DNA of 64,000 nt from Spirodela intermedia. Lineage: Eukaryota; Streptophyta; Magnoliopsida; Alismatales; Araceae. Made by a program: the position numbers and the translations under genes. The DNA is taken from the NCBI GenBank assembly GCA_902729315.2, contig LR746277.1, positions 5,585,001-5,649,000 on the forward strand. The letters run 5' to 3'. Under the pieces are notes generated by a model, which had not been told where the DNA came from, did no database searches, and saw only the letters and a list, made by a program, of their open reading frames with translations. This document shows, piece after piece, positions 25,405 to 37,647 of the stretch. Numbering within the stretch: position 1 is the first letter of the stretch; every line of letters begins with the position of its first letter.

Positions 25405-26852
25405 AACGTTTCAAATAGAAGTCAGAGAGGGATCCCTCTTGGGACGAGTTTCCAGTACCAGGCGAACAGGATGGTATGATGTTCGACAGGGCAGAAAGAC
25501 TGAGGGTGGGGGAGGTCCAGGAAGCTTCGGCTTGTGAACTTGTTTATGGCATCCGCAAAGCCCTAATCCCAGTGCACCAACCACACGCGGATCCTGAATT
25601 CAGCGCCCCCTGTCTCGCCCACTAGAAAGATGGGCATGCTGCTCACGATTCCACCGCCGGATTATCGCAGGTTCTCTTCTATTTTTCTCCCCCGAACATC
25701 CATCCATCCTCTCTTCTCTACCCCCCCCCTCCCCCACCTTCTCCCTCTCTCTCTCTATATCTCTCTCTCTCTCTCTACCCACGCGCATCTGCTGCACGCC
25801 CCGTCCCCACAGGCCTCGATGTCCCTAGGACGACAGGAGAGAGATTGATCACCAGTCAGTCCTGTCCCTGGCGGAGGACCGCTCACACGGCATTCATTGC
25901 GAGACCTCCGTTCGTCCCCATCAGAGAGAGTTGATCACAGTCTCCCACCCTTCCACTCTCGCTCTCTCTCTCTCTCTGTCTCCGTGGAACCGTCTCCCTC
26001 TCACCCCGCAGACTACCCAGGCAGGGGTGGGTGCTCTCGTGGTTGCCCCCTCGCCGCTCTCAAGACTTTCTTTCACCTTTTTCCGAGAAGAAGCAGACAA
26101 AGAACGGGAGACCTCACGCTTCGAGGCCAAGCGAAGAAAAGGGCGTCCTCTCACTCCTCATCTCTCTGAAACCTGCAAATTTCAGAGAAATTTATTCACA
26201 GACACGCCTCTTCCTTCGGGGAGATCAAAGCGGCGGAATCGCTCTCCCCTCTCGCCTAGGTCGAGATCCCGGCCTGGCCCGCCTATCTCAGAGACTGCGA
26301 CCCCCGGGCCTCCACTTGCTGAGGGAAGAAGACGATATTCCTCCTCTTACGGGCCACTTCCCGCCAGCCCGCTGTCGGCAACATGTTTTTTTAATCGGGA
26401 ACTATTTCCTGTCCTGCTCGTTGTGACGTTGTATCGTAGACGTCACACGAGGGGGACGGTAAAAATGCTGCTTTTCCCTCCACACGAGCCACACGAGAGG
26501 AGTTACTCCGCGAGTGGCCCCCCCTCGCTGTCGTCTGCTTCCTCCAGAGTTGGAACTCTATCGACAGGCACGGTGACGACCAGGGTGGGGGATCCCGCCT
26601 GCCGGGATTCCGACGAGCGGCGGCGGATGGCAGCTTTCTGAGCTAACTGGGGGAGCTCTCTCTCTCTCTCCCTCTCCCTCTCTCTCTCTCGTTGGAACAT
26701 GCCGATGAGAACTTGTTGCTAGAGTGCGTAGCTCCCTATTTCAAAGCGTAGACTTATAATTCGGTTCTCATTTTCCCAAGTTCGTCGCACCGGCGAGGAG
26801 AGCAGACAGAGAAATACGAGTAAGAGGTATCGTCGACCTCCGGTCAGCTTGC
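25036..26852. other. Intergenic region between the SPL 5' end and the ACOS5-like 3' end
   Basis: This holds the SPL 5'UTR and promoter and, at the right, the 3'UTR of the ACOS5-like gene. It contains simple tracts: (AAG)n at 25362-25406, CT at 25744-25775 and 25961-25980, and CT at 26655-26690. Long open frames at 25897-26641 are compositionally biased and overlap on both strands. I recognise no domain and leave them out. Confidence 0.6.
25362..25406. repeat. (AAG)n microsatellite upstream of SPL
   Basis: About 15 AAG/GAA units lie roughly 330 bp upstream of the SPL start codon. On the SPL mRNA strand this is a CTT repeat, a common 5'UTR/promoter tract in plants. Confidence 0.95.
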
Positions 26853-29378
26853 TTACACGACGGCATCAGCATACCCCTCCTGCTGTTGGGTTTTCCCGCT
26901 GGGATTCGTCCGCTGGCCGCTCTTCTTCAGGAGCTCGTCCCTAAGGAACCTCCTCATGATCTTCCCCGAGGGCGACTTGGGGATGGCGTCCACGAAGTGC
27001 AGCGATCTGACCCGCTTGTAGGAGGCCACGTTGGAGGCCACATACCCCATGATCTCCTCCTCGCTCTCGCCGGCCGCCCGCGCCATAACCACGCACGCCG
27101 CCGGGATCTCGCCGGCCTCCTCATCCGGCAGCCTGCCCATCGCGCGAGAGGAGCGACGGCGTTTAGAACAGAAGACGAGAGCTGCACGGCGTTTAGAGCA
27201 GGAGTGGGCCTACGGGAAGACGGCAGCGTCTTGGACGGAGGGGTGAGAGAGCAGGACGTCCTCGAGCTCCGCCGGAGCCACCTGCACATGCCCCGCACAG
27301 TTAACTCAGCAGGTCAAACGACAACGACGCACATGATTCACAGGGATGAAAAGTCAATCAATCACTCGGCAGGATGCATTCCCCAACACGATCGTCGTTC
27401 TGTAGGAGGCATCCCGCGTACCTGCCCCGTCGGATGCCCCAGCGGGGAAACTGTTGAAAGCGGGAGAAAGTAGAAAAAGGAAAGAAAACGAGAGAGAGAG
27501 GGAAAGCAGTAATGACAAGGTCGTAGTGGTCAGCAATCCCTGCGACTGTGTGACAGAGACTTAGGGTCACATGGTGCAGTACCCAAATGTTGTCATCTTG
27601 TCCGGGGGGATGAATACGAGTGATGCGACGAGGGGATATTTTTACCTGGAAACCCTTGTACTTGATCAGCTCCTTGATGCGGTCGACGATGAAGACGTCG
27701 CCGTCGTCGTCGATGTAGCCGACATCACCGGTGTGGAGCCACCCCGCCGAGTCCACCGTCCTCTCCGTCTCTTCCTTGTTCTTGTGGTAACCTGCGGATT
27801 CCGGCAAACCCCACACCACCAAGGAAGAGCGAGAGTTAACGGTGAGAGAGGTGGCGCTGAGGCGGCGGAGAGAGAAGAACGCCGCCGCCATCTTCTCTGC
27901 CGCCGGGCGTACCTTGCATGACGCATTGGCTCCTGACGCAGAGCTCGCCGGGGACGTTGCGGGGGAGGGAGCGACCGGTGTCGGGGTCTACGAACTTGAC
28001 CTCCAGGTTCGGGAGGACGAACCCGACGGAGTTCCTCTTCGCGGTCGCGCGCCCCAGCGCGGGGTTGCCGTGGGTGAGCGTGATGCAGCTGTGCTCCGTC
28101 ATCCCGTACGCCTGCCCACCGCCGCCGACACCACCACCACCAACAACAACAACACCACGCCGGCGGAGATGCATCGTCAGAGACAGATCATGATTGTCAC
28201 AGCTCGAGGGGGCCGCCTCTCCGCCTACCTGCTATAAAATCTGCGACGGGGCAGGAAGGTAGGCACGTACCTCCTGCACCTGCACGCCGGGGAACTTGGA
28301 CTCGAATTCGGAGAGGAGCTCCGGGGCCAACGGGGCGGCCGCCGTCATGACGGCCCTAAGCTTGAGGCGTGCCAGATCGAACTCCCGCATCAAGGGGCTC
28401 TTCACCATGGTCAGCATGATGGGCGGCACGATGGGGGCGAAGTTGACCTCGTGCTCGATGAGCGCCTCCATGAAGTCCCGCACCTGGAACCGCGACATGA
28501 CCACGACCTTGCCTCTGTTGCGCAGCGTCGCGCAACAGATGCCGGTGATGCCGTAGATGTGGAAGAAGGGCATCAGGCCCAGCGTGACCACCTGCCCCAC
28601 CATCTCCTCCCCGACGCCGTCCAGCGTGGAGCAGAGGTTGGCTACCACATTGCGGTGGGTCAGCATGACGCCCTTGGAGACGCCGGTGGTGCCGGAGGAG
28701 TAAGGCAGAGCACAGAGGTCCGACTGCACCACTCTCGTGTCGTCCTCATCCTCTCTCCCGGCGCCGCCGGCACGGTCCGCGGCCTCCAGCAGCTCGTCCC
28801 AGTACATGGCAGTGCACTCTGCGGGGCGTTCTTCTCCGACGAGGATGATGGGCACTCCCATGTCCGCCACCTGCATTCCATGGTTCCACGCTGAGTACCT
28901 TACTCTTCTCCGTCGCCGGCAACAGGTCGGTGAAGGTCACCTTCCAGTAGAACTGGGCGTCGGTGACGAGGAGCTTCGCCTCGGCGTCCTCCACCTGCTT
29001 GCCAATCTCCGACGGGAGCGCGAGGGGGTTGGCCCCAGAGAAGACGCCGCCGGCGGCCATGACGCCGAGCGCGACGACCGGGTAGACGGCGGCGTTGGGG
29101 AGGACGACCACCACCACGTCGCCCTTCCTCAGCCCCAGCGACCGGAGCGCCTTTGCCAGGCGACCGACGTCGCGGGCCAAGGCACCGTACGTGTACTCCC
29201 TCCTGGTGGCGGCCTCCACGAGCGCCACCTTATCGGCGTAGCGCTCCGCCCCCTGCAGCACGAACTCGGGGAGCGTGACGCCCTCCAGCACCGGCACTGC
29301 GCGGCCCCGGAAGATGTGCTCCTGCTCATCCTTCTCTCCTCCCTTCCTGGGCGGCGGCGCCTGCACTACCGTCCCCAT
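26853..29378 (-). CDS. ACOS5: Acyl-CoA synthetase of the 4CL-like ACOS5/OsACOS12 type (sporopollenin synthesis)
   Basis: The enzyme adenylates medium/long-chain hydroxy fatty acids and transfers them to CoA in tapetum cells, feeding the pollen-wall polymer. Six exons (minus): 28941-29378, 28271-28870, 27913-28111, 27646-27791, 27214-27281, 26853-27132. All join in phase to 576 residues (Arabidopsis ACOS5 is about 542). AMP-binding box I is YSSGTTGVSKG (203-213). The aromatic/ATP motif is YGMTE (348-352), box II is GELCVRS (401-407), and the hinge region is GYIDDDGDVFIVDRIKELIKYKGFQ-like. The adenylation lysine is K541 in PKSPSGK. AAPLAPELL, SVGFVLPNLEVKF and CVMQGY match ACOS5 rather than classical 4CL. 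No C-terminal peroxisome signal is present (it ends ADAVV). The start is ATG 29378, although the frame is open further upstream. Substrate and tapetum expression are inferred from the family. Confidence 0.9.
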
Positions 29379-30942
29379 GCTCCGCCGCTTCCACCTCCGA
29401 TGAGAGGGGCGGGCTCCACAGGAGGATTTAAAGGGCGACCAGAGCGAGGAGGGGAGCCGAATGCAGCAGGCGTGGGGTTTAGAGGGGACGAGGCGATGTA
29501 GTTGGAGGGAAGATGATGAGGAAAGGTGGGTCATGACCCCTGCGTTGCCGCCGGGTAGATGGAACACGTCGCCGGCGTAAAGAACCACGGCGGGCGAAGC
29601 TTCCCCGCCGGCGACACATTTATATCATCCTCATCGCCGACCTCTTCCTGTTGGTCCCTCGCTTCTCTTCTTCCCCGGACTGTTCAAAAAAATAAAAATT
29701 GACTTTTTTTTATTTATTTATTGGTTCTCATTGTATCTCTAGGAGCGGTCCCGGTGGCTCGTAGGTCCGCCTAGCGTCCCACCTGGAATTCACCAAACAA
29801 ACAAGAGAGAATGAGCCGCACCACGATGAGAGAGGCGCTGTTCCAAACGTTTCTTGGAGAGGCAAATAGAGAGTAGAGTCGCCGCGAGTGAAGTCGAATC
29901 GGCCGGAAGAACGCGAAGTTTTCGGTCCCTTCCAGGGCGGCGATTTGACCCACACAAGAGCTGTCGTACCGCGAGTCCAGGATCACGTCGCCTGCCAAGC
30001 GCCCCCCTCCATCGTCTTTCCCTACGGCGCTGCAGCCAGAGAGTGGAGAGCAGGCCCACGTCAGTTCACCTGATCAGTCATAGAGATTCCGGCATAGAGA
30101 TGGCCAAACAAGAGATGATTCAGGCGGACCTTGGTGACCGTGCGTCGGCCTGTTCCATCGCCTTTCGATGATCTGAAACTGATGCTTCCACAGCCAAGTG
30201 CCTAGAAAACTGGAGCCCTTCCCCGTTCCGCCAAGGAGGCTCCCACCTCGATCTCCGGTCCGCACCGAACCATCCGTCCTCAAACAAGCCGCAGATGGCT
30301 TCCCACAATCAGCACCCTGCTCGGCTATGGGTAGATGCGGGCACAGCCCTGCACCTTCAGCAGGGGGTGATTGATCCAAAACTTGCTTCGCGCCGCTGCT
30401 GGATAGGGAATTAGTGGAGTAGGCAGATTTTTCTCAAAGCTGAGAAAGCTGGAGCCTTCCTTTTTTCCGTTCATCCATCAAGGTGCCCAGTTTGGTCACC
30501 TTAGCCTTATGCCTGCACTTAACCCTGTCCTTCTCTAACAAGCCTTTGATGGCTTAACACGATCAGCACCCTGTTCGGAGATGGGCAGGTGCAGGCATGG
30601 CCGTGCCCTTCAGCGGGGCCTGGATAATCCAAAACTTGCCTCAGATTGCTGCTGGTGAGTCTGCATACGGAATAAGAAGGGTGCGCTGGATCAGCATTGG
30701 AACAACAAAAGAGTAAAAAGCTCTGCAAAAAGGAAATTTTCTCTTCTTATGAAAATATACTATTTTGTCTAAAGTAATATCCATTCTACGTATCTATGGA
30801 GCTAGGGAGCTGATGTGGACAGATCCTGGACGCAAGATCAATGATTACTGACTTAACAGATGACGACAGAACCTCTGACTGGGTGAGCGTTTAAAGAAAC
30901 TCAGCGAGGGGGAAATTCACCAAAGTTGGCACCTCCACCCAA
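29379..30942. other. Intergenic: ACOS5-like promoter and R3H gene 3' flank
   Basis: There is no supported gene. About 29380-30070 is GC-moderate and should contain the ACOS5-like promoter. 30207-30660 contains a diverged tandem duplication (see separate entry). Short reading frames here lack domains. Confidence 0.5.
30207..30660. repeat. Tandem duplication, unit about 245 bp
   Basis: 30207-30410 and 30449-30660 are related direct copies. Both contain CTGGAGCC-TTCC, then AACAAGCC-GATGGCT, AATCAGCACCCTG or GATCAGCACCCTG, ATGGG-AG-TGC, and ATCCAAAACTTGC, and both end near GCTGCTGG. Divergence is substantial, so the duplication is not recent. No coding function is apparent. Confidence 0.75.
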
Positions 30943-33900
30943 TCAGTAACGATAGATGCCATTTACCTGTGAGAAAGGCTGCGCAAGCTCTTGAGGATGG
31001 ATAAAACTCATTCCGGGCCTTGGGCCTCTTGGCTGAGCGAGATACTGGGAAGAAGGCAAATAGACAGAAGGATTTGAGAGAGGACCAACTGGACTGGGAT
31101 TGAAAGGAGGCAGCAATCCCTCTGGAGGGCCGTAACCAACTGTAGCAGATGGCGATCCAGCGCCCCAAGGGACGTGGGGGTGTTGTGGCATAGGTCGCTG
31201 TTGGTGCTCAATAGACATCTGCGTTAAATGACTCGATCCAAGCTGCGGAAATTCTGTATTGTAGTTCACAGCGGGAGTGTACAATGGTTGAATGCCATAG
31301 GCCCCTCCTCCCCCATTGAAACCGAACCCCGGATCAAACCTTTGCACATATCTGCATTCAATAGAGGATAATGATTAAAGAAAAGAACAATAAAAATAAA
31401 GCAAATAATTTCTGGTTTAGTGCAACTGATATCAAATATCGCTATAGTTCCATAAAATTGCTGAATCATAAAATGAGGTGCCATCATATCATAATCAAAG
31501 CTAAGTTTACGTGCTTCTCATGAGCAGACTCAAAGAAATGACATACATCAGCGTAAACCACTGGTTTTCGTGGCTCCCAGGCTGATCCTCCCACAACCCC
31601 ACACCCCCACACCCCCACACCACCTCCCCGAAAGGTAGTAACTTTCGTCGCCCTATACACTCCAAAACACGTGTTCTCAAAATATCAAAAAACTACTACT
31701 TCAAAAAAGAATTTTAGCTACAGTCAGCCAAAAGGAAAATGTGGGACGCCCCTCAGGTAAATTCAATAGGTTCCTCTCCTCCTGAAAGTGAAAAAATGAA
31801 GTCCTGACTGTTTGGATCAAAGAATCTGAGCGAATGATTGCCACCGCGAGTTCTAATAGTCAGCAACCAGCTCAAAGAAGTCTTTCACCGATCCTATTAA
31901 GCTTTTCTAAAAAAAAGAAGAAAGAAAGGGAGCGCTCTGAATTGTTTACACACCTGTCATAGTTCCTGTCATAGTCAGGGTCTTTGCGGTCCATCTCACG
32001 GTCACGAAAAATGGCAACTCTATTTCCCACCTTGTACCTATTGATGGTAGGTTCATTTTCTGTCTTACCTCTACTTGATCTGCTGCTGCCTCCAAGAGAT
32101 TCATTTGAACCCTGGCCAATATTAAGTCCAGTTGGCTCATAAACCGGTTTCTCCTCAGACTGACTTGACACCACAGGACTGTGTTGGAAAACATCTGTCA
32201 AGGCAACATCCTCCTCTGCTCTCCCATCATTATTACTGCCACTGATACTGCTAAATATGCGAGCACGTGCTCTGTTGTACTCTTCTTTTCTTTCCTCTAC
32301 ACTTTTTAGTTGATTCATCTTTGATGAATGAGCATCCGCAGAACCTGCATTTTGTGAATATTTGTCTGGTCTCCTTTTGATAGCAACCTTAACCATGTTG
32401 CTGCCTTCTTCCTTCGGCAGGTTAACAGGGATGTCTGTGAGACGAATTGGAGGGAAACGGCATAAAGATGTTTTGTGAAGAAAGATCCTGGAACTTGAAC
32501 CATCGGGCGAACTGTTGTCTGGCATGGCGATGGACTGGAGAGAGTAATGCTGGGCAATTCGATGTGCTGCCAATCGTAGATAGGAATTTGGCTGTGGTTG
32601 TAACTCCAGCTGTTGCTGAGTGGGATCCCTGATGAACTTCTCAATTTCTTGCTCCATTCGTAAAACTAAATGAGAAAGAAACTTCATTAGCAGAAAAGAA
32701 GCATTTCAAATAAGCATCACTACCATCTTTCGTTTATGCAGAATAGCCATACCTTTACAATTATACAAGAAATATATCCTGAGTGTCCACATCCCTTTCA
32801 AGGTAAAATTAAATCCATGAAGACAGTAACAGGAAAATCGTCTCTTACACAACATGACGTAGAGAAACAAGTTGTTGCTCCACCACACAACTGAGAGTAG
32901 GAATGGGGATAAAGACTCGATTTATTTCTATGTTTTACATAGGTTATGCACCCCTGGATTTTCTGTCTTCATTATTGAGAACTGTGGACATATAGTATGT
33001 CAAGGAGACGGGCTGGACCTAATTTCCTTTCACGCCTAAAAAATAAAAGTAGAAAATGCGTATTTTACAAGTCAATAGATCTGCTGGGATGCATGAACTG
33101 CCAGCACTCCTCCCACGACTTCGACCGGAGATATGTAAGAGGAGGGGAGTGACATAAATAGCAAGCCAGAAAATTCCACCTATTTGGTTGGAACTTTGAA
33201 ATTCCAACTCTATCCCACCAGCAACGGTGCGAGGTTCATCTCTTAGGAAATATTTACAAAGTAGGAGCCCAGGAGAGAATTCCAAAAGAAAAGGCAGAAA
33301 GTCATGGACAGTGACCATATACCCGCATCATATTTGAAGAAATATAAAAAAAGAGGAAGAGGATAAAAACTATCGTATTACTCAACTGTGGGATCAAATT
33401 TATATTGAAGACATACAAAATCTTAAATATGACAAAAACAGGAAAAGCCTTCTAAGTAAAGATTGAGAAATAATAAAATAACAGCTAAAAGGGGGCCAGT
33501 CTACCGAATCCCTTTTAAAAACTACTCATGTGCAGGATGGGTACAGAGCTGCCATACATTTCCAAAGCCAAGAACAAAACGGTGACATGAAAGAAGCCAG
33601 TTATCTGCCTTGAATTTTTTGGACGGAGATATTGAAGAATAGAAATGGCAGAAATAGTAAAAAATAAAAAAAAGATCGGGTACTTCACGAGACGGAGGGT
33701 AGAACCCAAAAAAAAATGAGAAAAATTTGAGAGCAAAAGAGAAAACAAAGCAGTGGGGGATCGTAAATCAGCGGAGGCTTAAGAAAAAGGATTAAATCTA
33801 TGTTTATGCCAAGGAAGAAGTGTACTAAAAAATGGAAATTATATCACAATAGGAATGCAACCAGAATATAAAAACGAATTGATGCGATAGAACATGGGAA

Positions 33901-34969
33901 CCATATGACGCTGACAAAAAACAACTATAGTTGTCGATAAACCAGAAACATTATCCAATGAAATGGATTTCTGTTCGCAGCACTTAAAAATGACCACGCC
34001 ATATGACACAATGAGGCATTGGACACAGTTGTCATCAATTTATCCTTCGGAAAATCCTCTCCTGCATGTGTACGGATCAATCCCAAAGATTTGCCACGCG
34101 AAATAAAATATTTGCTTCAAGTTCACAGCAGGATAAAATATTGTAGGAACCCAAGAGATTCGGCGTTGAAGTTCGACGCCAGCCTGAAACAGACGTAAAA
34201 GAAGGTTTCTTGCTGTATTTTTAGTGAAGATGTTTGCGATGATGATAATAACAGCCTACTCACCAAGAGGGTAGTATCTCAACAGCCAAGTAGAGGCAAC
34301 ACATCCCAGTAAGTAAATTGTCAGAACTGAGCCAGAAAATTCTATATTAACTGTCAATGAAGCTCATAGTCCTTTGATCGCTCAGATGGCACAGTAGGTA
34401 AAGTCATTCATTCAGCACTCTATGCAATCAACAAATTCATGAAGACATGAACACTGGCATGTAATCCCCACCAAGAACATGATACATATGATGTAACCAT
34501 GAATTCGGGATGAAGACGGCACTTATGTTGCATTTTCTGAAAGTGCATAAATTTTCTACACATGGAGAAGAAAGGGCATACACCGTAACAAGTCTTGGAG
34601 GCAATTGTCGCGTGCAATCTCAAGCTGATCAATACGCATAATGAAATTCAGGCCTTTCGAGACACAAGCAGAAAGCAAAGTAGTGAACGCAGACATTAAC
34701 TTACTCGCCAGTCTCTCCCGCGGCTTCTCCAGTGCCTCCCTCAGAAATTGGTCCACCTGGCCCACCGCAGCCGCCTGCAATGAAGAAGACTCGGAAGAAG
34801 CGACAGGCGTCGACACAGGGGGCGCGGGGGTCGCCACCTCGTCGACGAACTCCGGCGGCGGAATCTTCCTGGACGAAGAGGAGGAGGCAAGCAAACGGCT
34901 CATGCTCTCGTCCAAATCCGCCAGCTCCCACGAGTCGGGAGCTCCGCTGTCTCCTTCGGGACCCTCCAT
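30943..34969 (-). CDS. R3H and SUZ domain RNA-binding protein
   Basis: This is probably a cytoplasmic single-strand nucleic-acid/RNA-binding protein. Exons (minus): 34705-34969, 31954-32665, 30943-31351, in phase, about 461 residues. Exon 1 encodes an acidic Ser-rich N-terminus followed by VDQFLREALEKPRERLA. Joined to exon 2 it reads into the R3H domain (about residues 90-150) with LRMEQEIEKFIRD and the diagnostic SYLRLAAHRIAQHY. A SUZ domain follows (KRRP...LKSVEERKEEYNRARARIF). The C-terminus is rich in Gly, Pro, Gln, Tyr and low in complexity. The last exon either reads through to TGA at 30943 or is spliced at a GTAAAT site (30966) to an exon I cannot see. Intron 1 (2039 bp) holds an open stretch after the donor that could be an alternative 3' end. 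Confidence 0.85.
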
Positions 34970-36470
34970 CGCCCACGGAATTAGGGAGGGCGGAAGGAGA
35001 GGGCCAAGAGAAGAAGATCTGCAGGGGTTAGAGATTGGGGACGTCAGAACACACCGCGACCCAGACGAACCTCATGGTCAATGAGAAAAGGGGTAGATCT
35101 AGAGGCACAGGAGAAAGAGATAGAGATGGACGGACGGTACAGAGGTGATGAGGGTGGGAGGAAGGGGAATGGAGGTGAGAATCGGCTCGCCGTCTAGGGT
35201 TTCGTGGCGGTGGCGACAAGGAATTTGGCGGCCGTCGTGGGGAACTGGACGAGAAGAAAAGGGGGAGTGGAGAACCCGAAGAAGGTGTTGGAAAATGGAA
35301 TCGCACGCTGAAGCCCTGCCACACGAGCGACGGCCGCCACCTCTCCCGGCGCCGCCCTTCTCCGTCAAGTCGCCGTCGAGTTCCACCCTTCTTCCCCTCC
35401 CGACCAAGAAGGGCTGGGTCCGGGATAAGGTCCACCACGTGGCGACGAGCCAAGGCGGGTAAGATTTTACTGGGATGGTGGGACCCATTCCTACACCTGG
35501 CACGATTCATGCGAGAGAGAAAGAGAGAGAGGCCCATTAAGCCGACGTCTTAACTGGGCCGCTGCGGTCGCCACGACCATTTTTTTGTTATGGCTCGGGA
35601 CTCGGAGAATTAATTCCCGCCCGCTGCGGTGCGGCACGTTTGCGCCGACCGAACGGTAACGGTAACGTCTGCGAGGAAGCCTCGGACGGTTCTCCGGCCT
35701 GAAATCGGAACTCGGGGAAGGAGCTTCTTCTCCTTCTCCTTCATTCTTCTTCATTCTTCTTCATTCTTCTTTTTCTTCGTCTTCGTCTTCGTCGTCTTCG
35801 TCTGAGCCACGCCACTCCTCCTCGGTTCCGAGGCTAACGGCGATGAGTGGGAGGCGCAATGGGCTTCGCCGTCTCCCGCCAGCTTTCTGCTGGGGTCGGG
35901 ATGAGCTCCCCCCACCCTCCTCTCTTGCATGCGGACGAGGAGGATAAAGAGGGGCGTCCGCGTTTTCCTCGGTCGAGCTCCTGCCTACACCTGTGGACTG
36001 GACTGGACTGACCTGACCCTCTGTTTTCTTCCCCCCATTGGAGGACCCTGCCGCCACGTTGGGCTCCGCCTCCCGGTGGTGTGACCTTCTGCGCCCACGT
36101 TTGCTGGGACAGCCCGTCGCCGGATGGTGTGGACTGAGCGGAGGGTCGGGCCGAGAAGATAAGCTCCTGCTGCAACGGGCACGGAGGGGGGGGGGGGGGA
36201 CTACTACTACCACGGCTACTCCAGGTGCCACCCACTTCGCACAGTCTCCCACCCTCTTCTCTCCAGCCACGTCTCGGCCAAACTTATCCTCCCCTTTTTG
36301 TACTCCTGTGTCTCCCTTCCCACCGGGGGGAGGAGGTTGGGAGAAAGGGGGAGGGAGGTGGTGAGATTTCCCCCGATGAAGAAGGGTCTGTCTGCAGGGT
36401 GGCACGGTTCCTCCGGTCGGTGTTGTCTGAGATTTGTTTGATATAGTTGTTGTGGGGGAGAGGGGGGGTC
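34970..36470. other. Divergent intergenic region between the R3H gene (-) and the ERF gene (+)
   Basis: This contains both 5' flanks. Long minus-strand frames (for example 35761-36405) are Pro/Arg/Ser-rich, overlap other frames and end in an acidic simple repeat from a TCTTCG-rich tract (35740-35805). I do not consider them genes. A G-homopolymer of about 11 lies near 36188, and a GGGGGAG-rich stretch lies just before the ERF start. Confidence 0.55.
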
Positions 36471-37091
36471 ATGGCGTTTGGAGCAGAGGGCGGCGAAGGC
36501 ACCACGCTCTCGTCTTCCCCGATGAGAGGGCAGCTGAGGCAAGAACAAGAGCAGAGGGCGACGGCCGCCGACGCCGGTCAGAAGCCCTTCAAGGGCATCC
36601 GCATGAGGAGGTGGGGGCGGTGGGTATCGGAGATTAGGATCCCCAGGAGCCGCACGAGGATATGGTTGGGGTCCTACGACACACCGGAGAAAGCGGCCCG
36701 CGCCTACGATGCGGCGCTCTACTGTCTCCACGGCGTGCGTGGCCGCTTCAACTTCCCCGACGAGAAGCGGCCGGGCTTCCCCGAGGAACTGCGGCTGGCG
36801 CTGTCCAAGAGCGACATCAAGGCCATCGCCGCTCGGTTCGCGTCCTCCTCCTCGCCATCCCCGCAGGGGAGCGGTCACCTGCCGCCCTCATCTCCGGCGG
36901 TCTCTGCTCCCCATCGCCCCGCTGCTGCGGGGAGGTGGCCATCGGAAGAATCGGAGCTCATCCCCAAGGTCAGATACGACGACGACGTCTCGAACCCGTC
37001 AATGGATGTTGACTGTGGGTCGCCTCCTTTCGGGCTGGACGACTTCTTGCTGAGAGACCCATCTGCGTCGGGAACATGGGATTTACTGTAA
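36471..37091 (+). CDS. AP2/ERF transcription factor, DREB subfamily, ERF017-like
   Basis: This is an intron-less gene for a 206-residue nuclear factor. ATG 36471 (MAFGAEGG) is used. The frame is open upstream only from a TTG. The AP2 domain spans about residues 40-97: FKGIRMRRWGRW, WVSEIR, then RIWLGSYDTPEKAARAYDAALYCLHG and FNFP. Valine at domain position 14 (V in WVSEI) is the DREB-type residue. Position 19 is Ile instead of Glu. The phrase LGSYDTPEKAARA and the following SKSDIKAIAARFA resemble Arabidopsis ERF017 and its relatives (ERF016-019) more than classical DREB1/2. The C-terminus has an acidic, hydrophobic segment (FGLDDFLLRD...WDLL) likely to activate transcription. Target genes are unknown; stress or defence roles are inferred from the group. 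Confidence 0.9.
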   Translation: MAFGAEGGEGTTLSSSPMRGQLRQEQEQRATAADAGQKPFKGIRMRRWGRWVSEIRIPRSRTRIWLGSYDTPEKAARAYDAALYCLHGVRGRFNFPDEKRPGFPEELRLALSKSDIKAIAARFASSSSPSPQGSGHLPPSSPAVSAPHRPAAAGRWPSEESELIPKVRYDDDVSNPSMDVDCGSPPFGLDDFLLRDPSASGTWDLL

Positions 37092-37647
37092 AAATAGGTC
37101 AACCCTCCCCCCTCGCGATCCTCGTCGGTCGTCCTTGAAGATAAATTAATATCGCATAATCCCAATTCGATCGTCCTCCTTCCCCCCCGACCTCTTGGGC
37201 CGATCCGGCATAGCCGAGGATGCCTGCGAGGTCGTGGGGAACACGCCCATGGGGTCGTTCCCGGGAACCAGGACTCCTCTGATTTCTGCCCGCCGGAGCT
37301 GCGGAAGAGACGAGGAAACCAAGGGGATCACTGAAAGCCCGAGACACCCCCTCGGTACAAGGCATCGACTCGAGGCTCTCGTTGATGGCGGAGGCAGGAA
37401 CTAGTCACTAAAGGAGTCTTCTTGAGCGGATCTCTAAACGCCTGATTTCGAGTTCAATAATTCGATAAATACGACGGGTCGCCGACCACGAGGGAGGCTG
37501 CTTAAAGCAGAGGGTTTGCGCCCGCTGCCACCGTGAGACCACAGCAGAAGGCTAACGCAGTGATCTGGCGTCAGATTCTTTCACTGCCGGCGTAAATATC
37601 GTGCATATCATATCCTTGTTCAAGAACTACGCAGAGCACGAGAGTAG
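37092..37647. other. Intergenic: ERF 3' flank and endonuclease V promoter
   Basis: No gene or repeat is recognised here. Short frames on both strands lack domains. Confidence 0.5.

Noticed and set aside
25931-26641. 236-codon plus-strand frame between SPL and the ACOS5-like gene
   Set aside because: It is low in complexity with CT-tract content, has competing frames, and no recognisable motif.
34370-34400. Possible tRNA-like GATCGCTCAGATGGCACAGTAGG segment
   Set aside because: It lacks paired acceptor and T arms at the right spacing and lies in an intron.
36188-36198. G-run considered as a G-quadruplex promoter element
   Set aside because: It is a single homopolymer without four separated G tracts nearby, so it is not enough to claim a structure.
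35761-36405. 214-codon minus-strand frame upstream of the ERF gene
   Set aside because: Composition is Pro/Arg/Ser-rich and ends in an acidic simple repeat, overlapping frames are equally long, and no domain is recognised. It is better explained as GC-rich promoter sequence.
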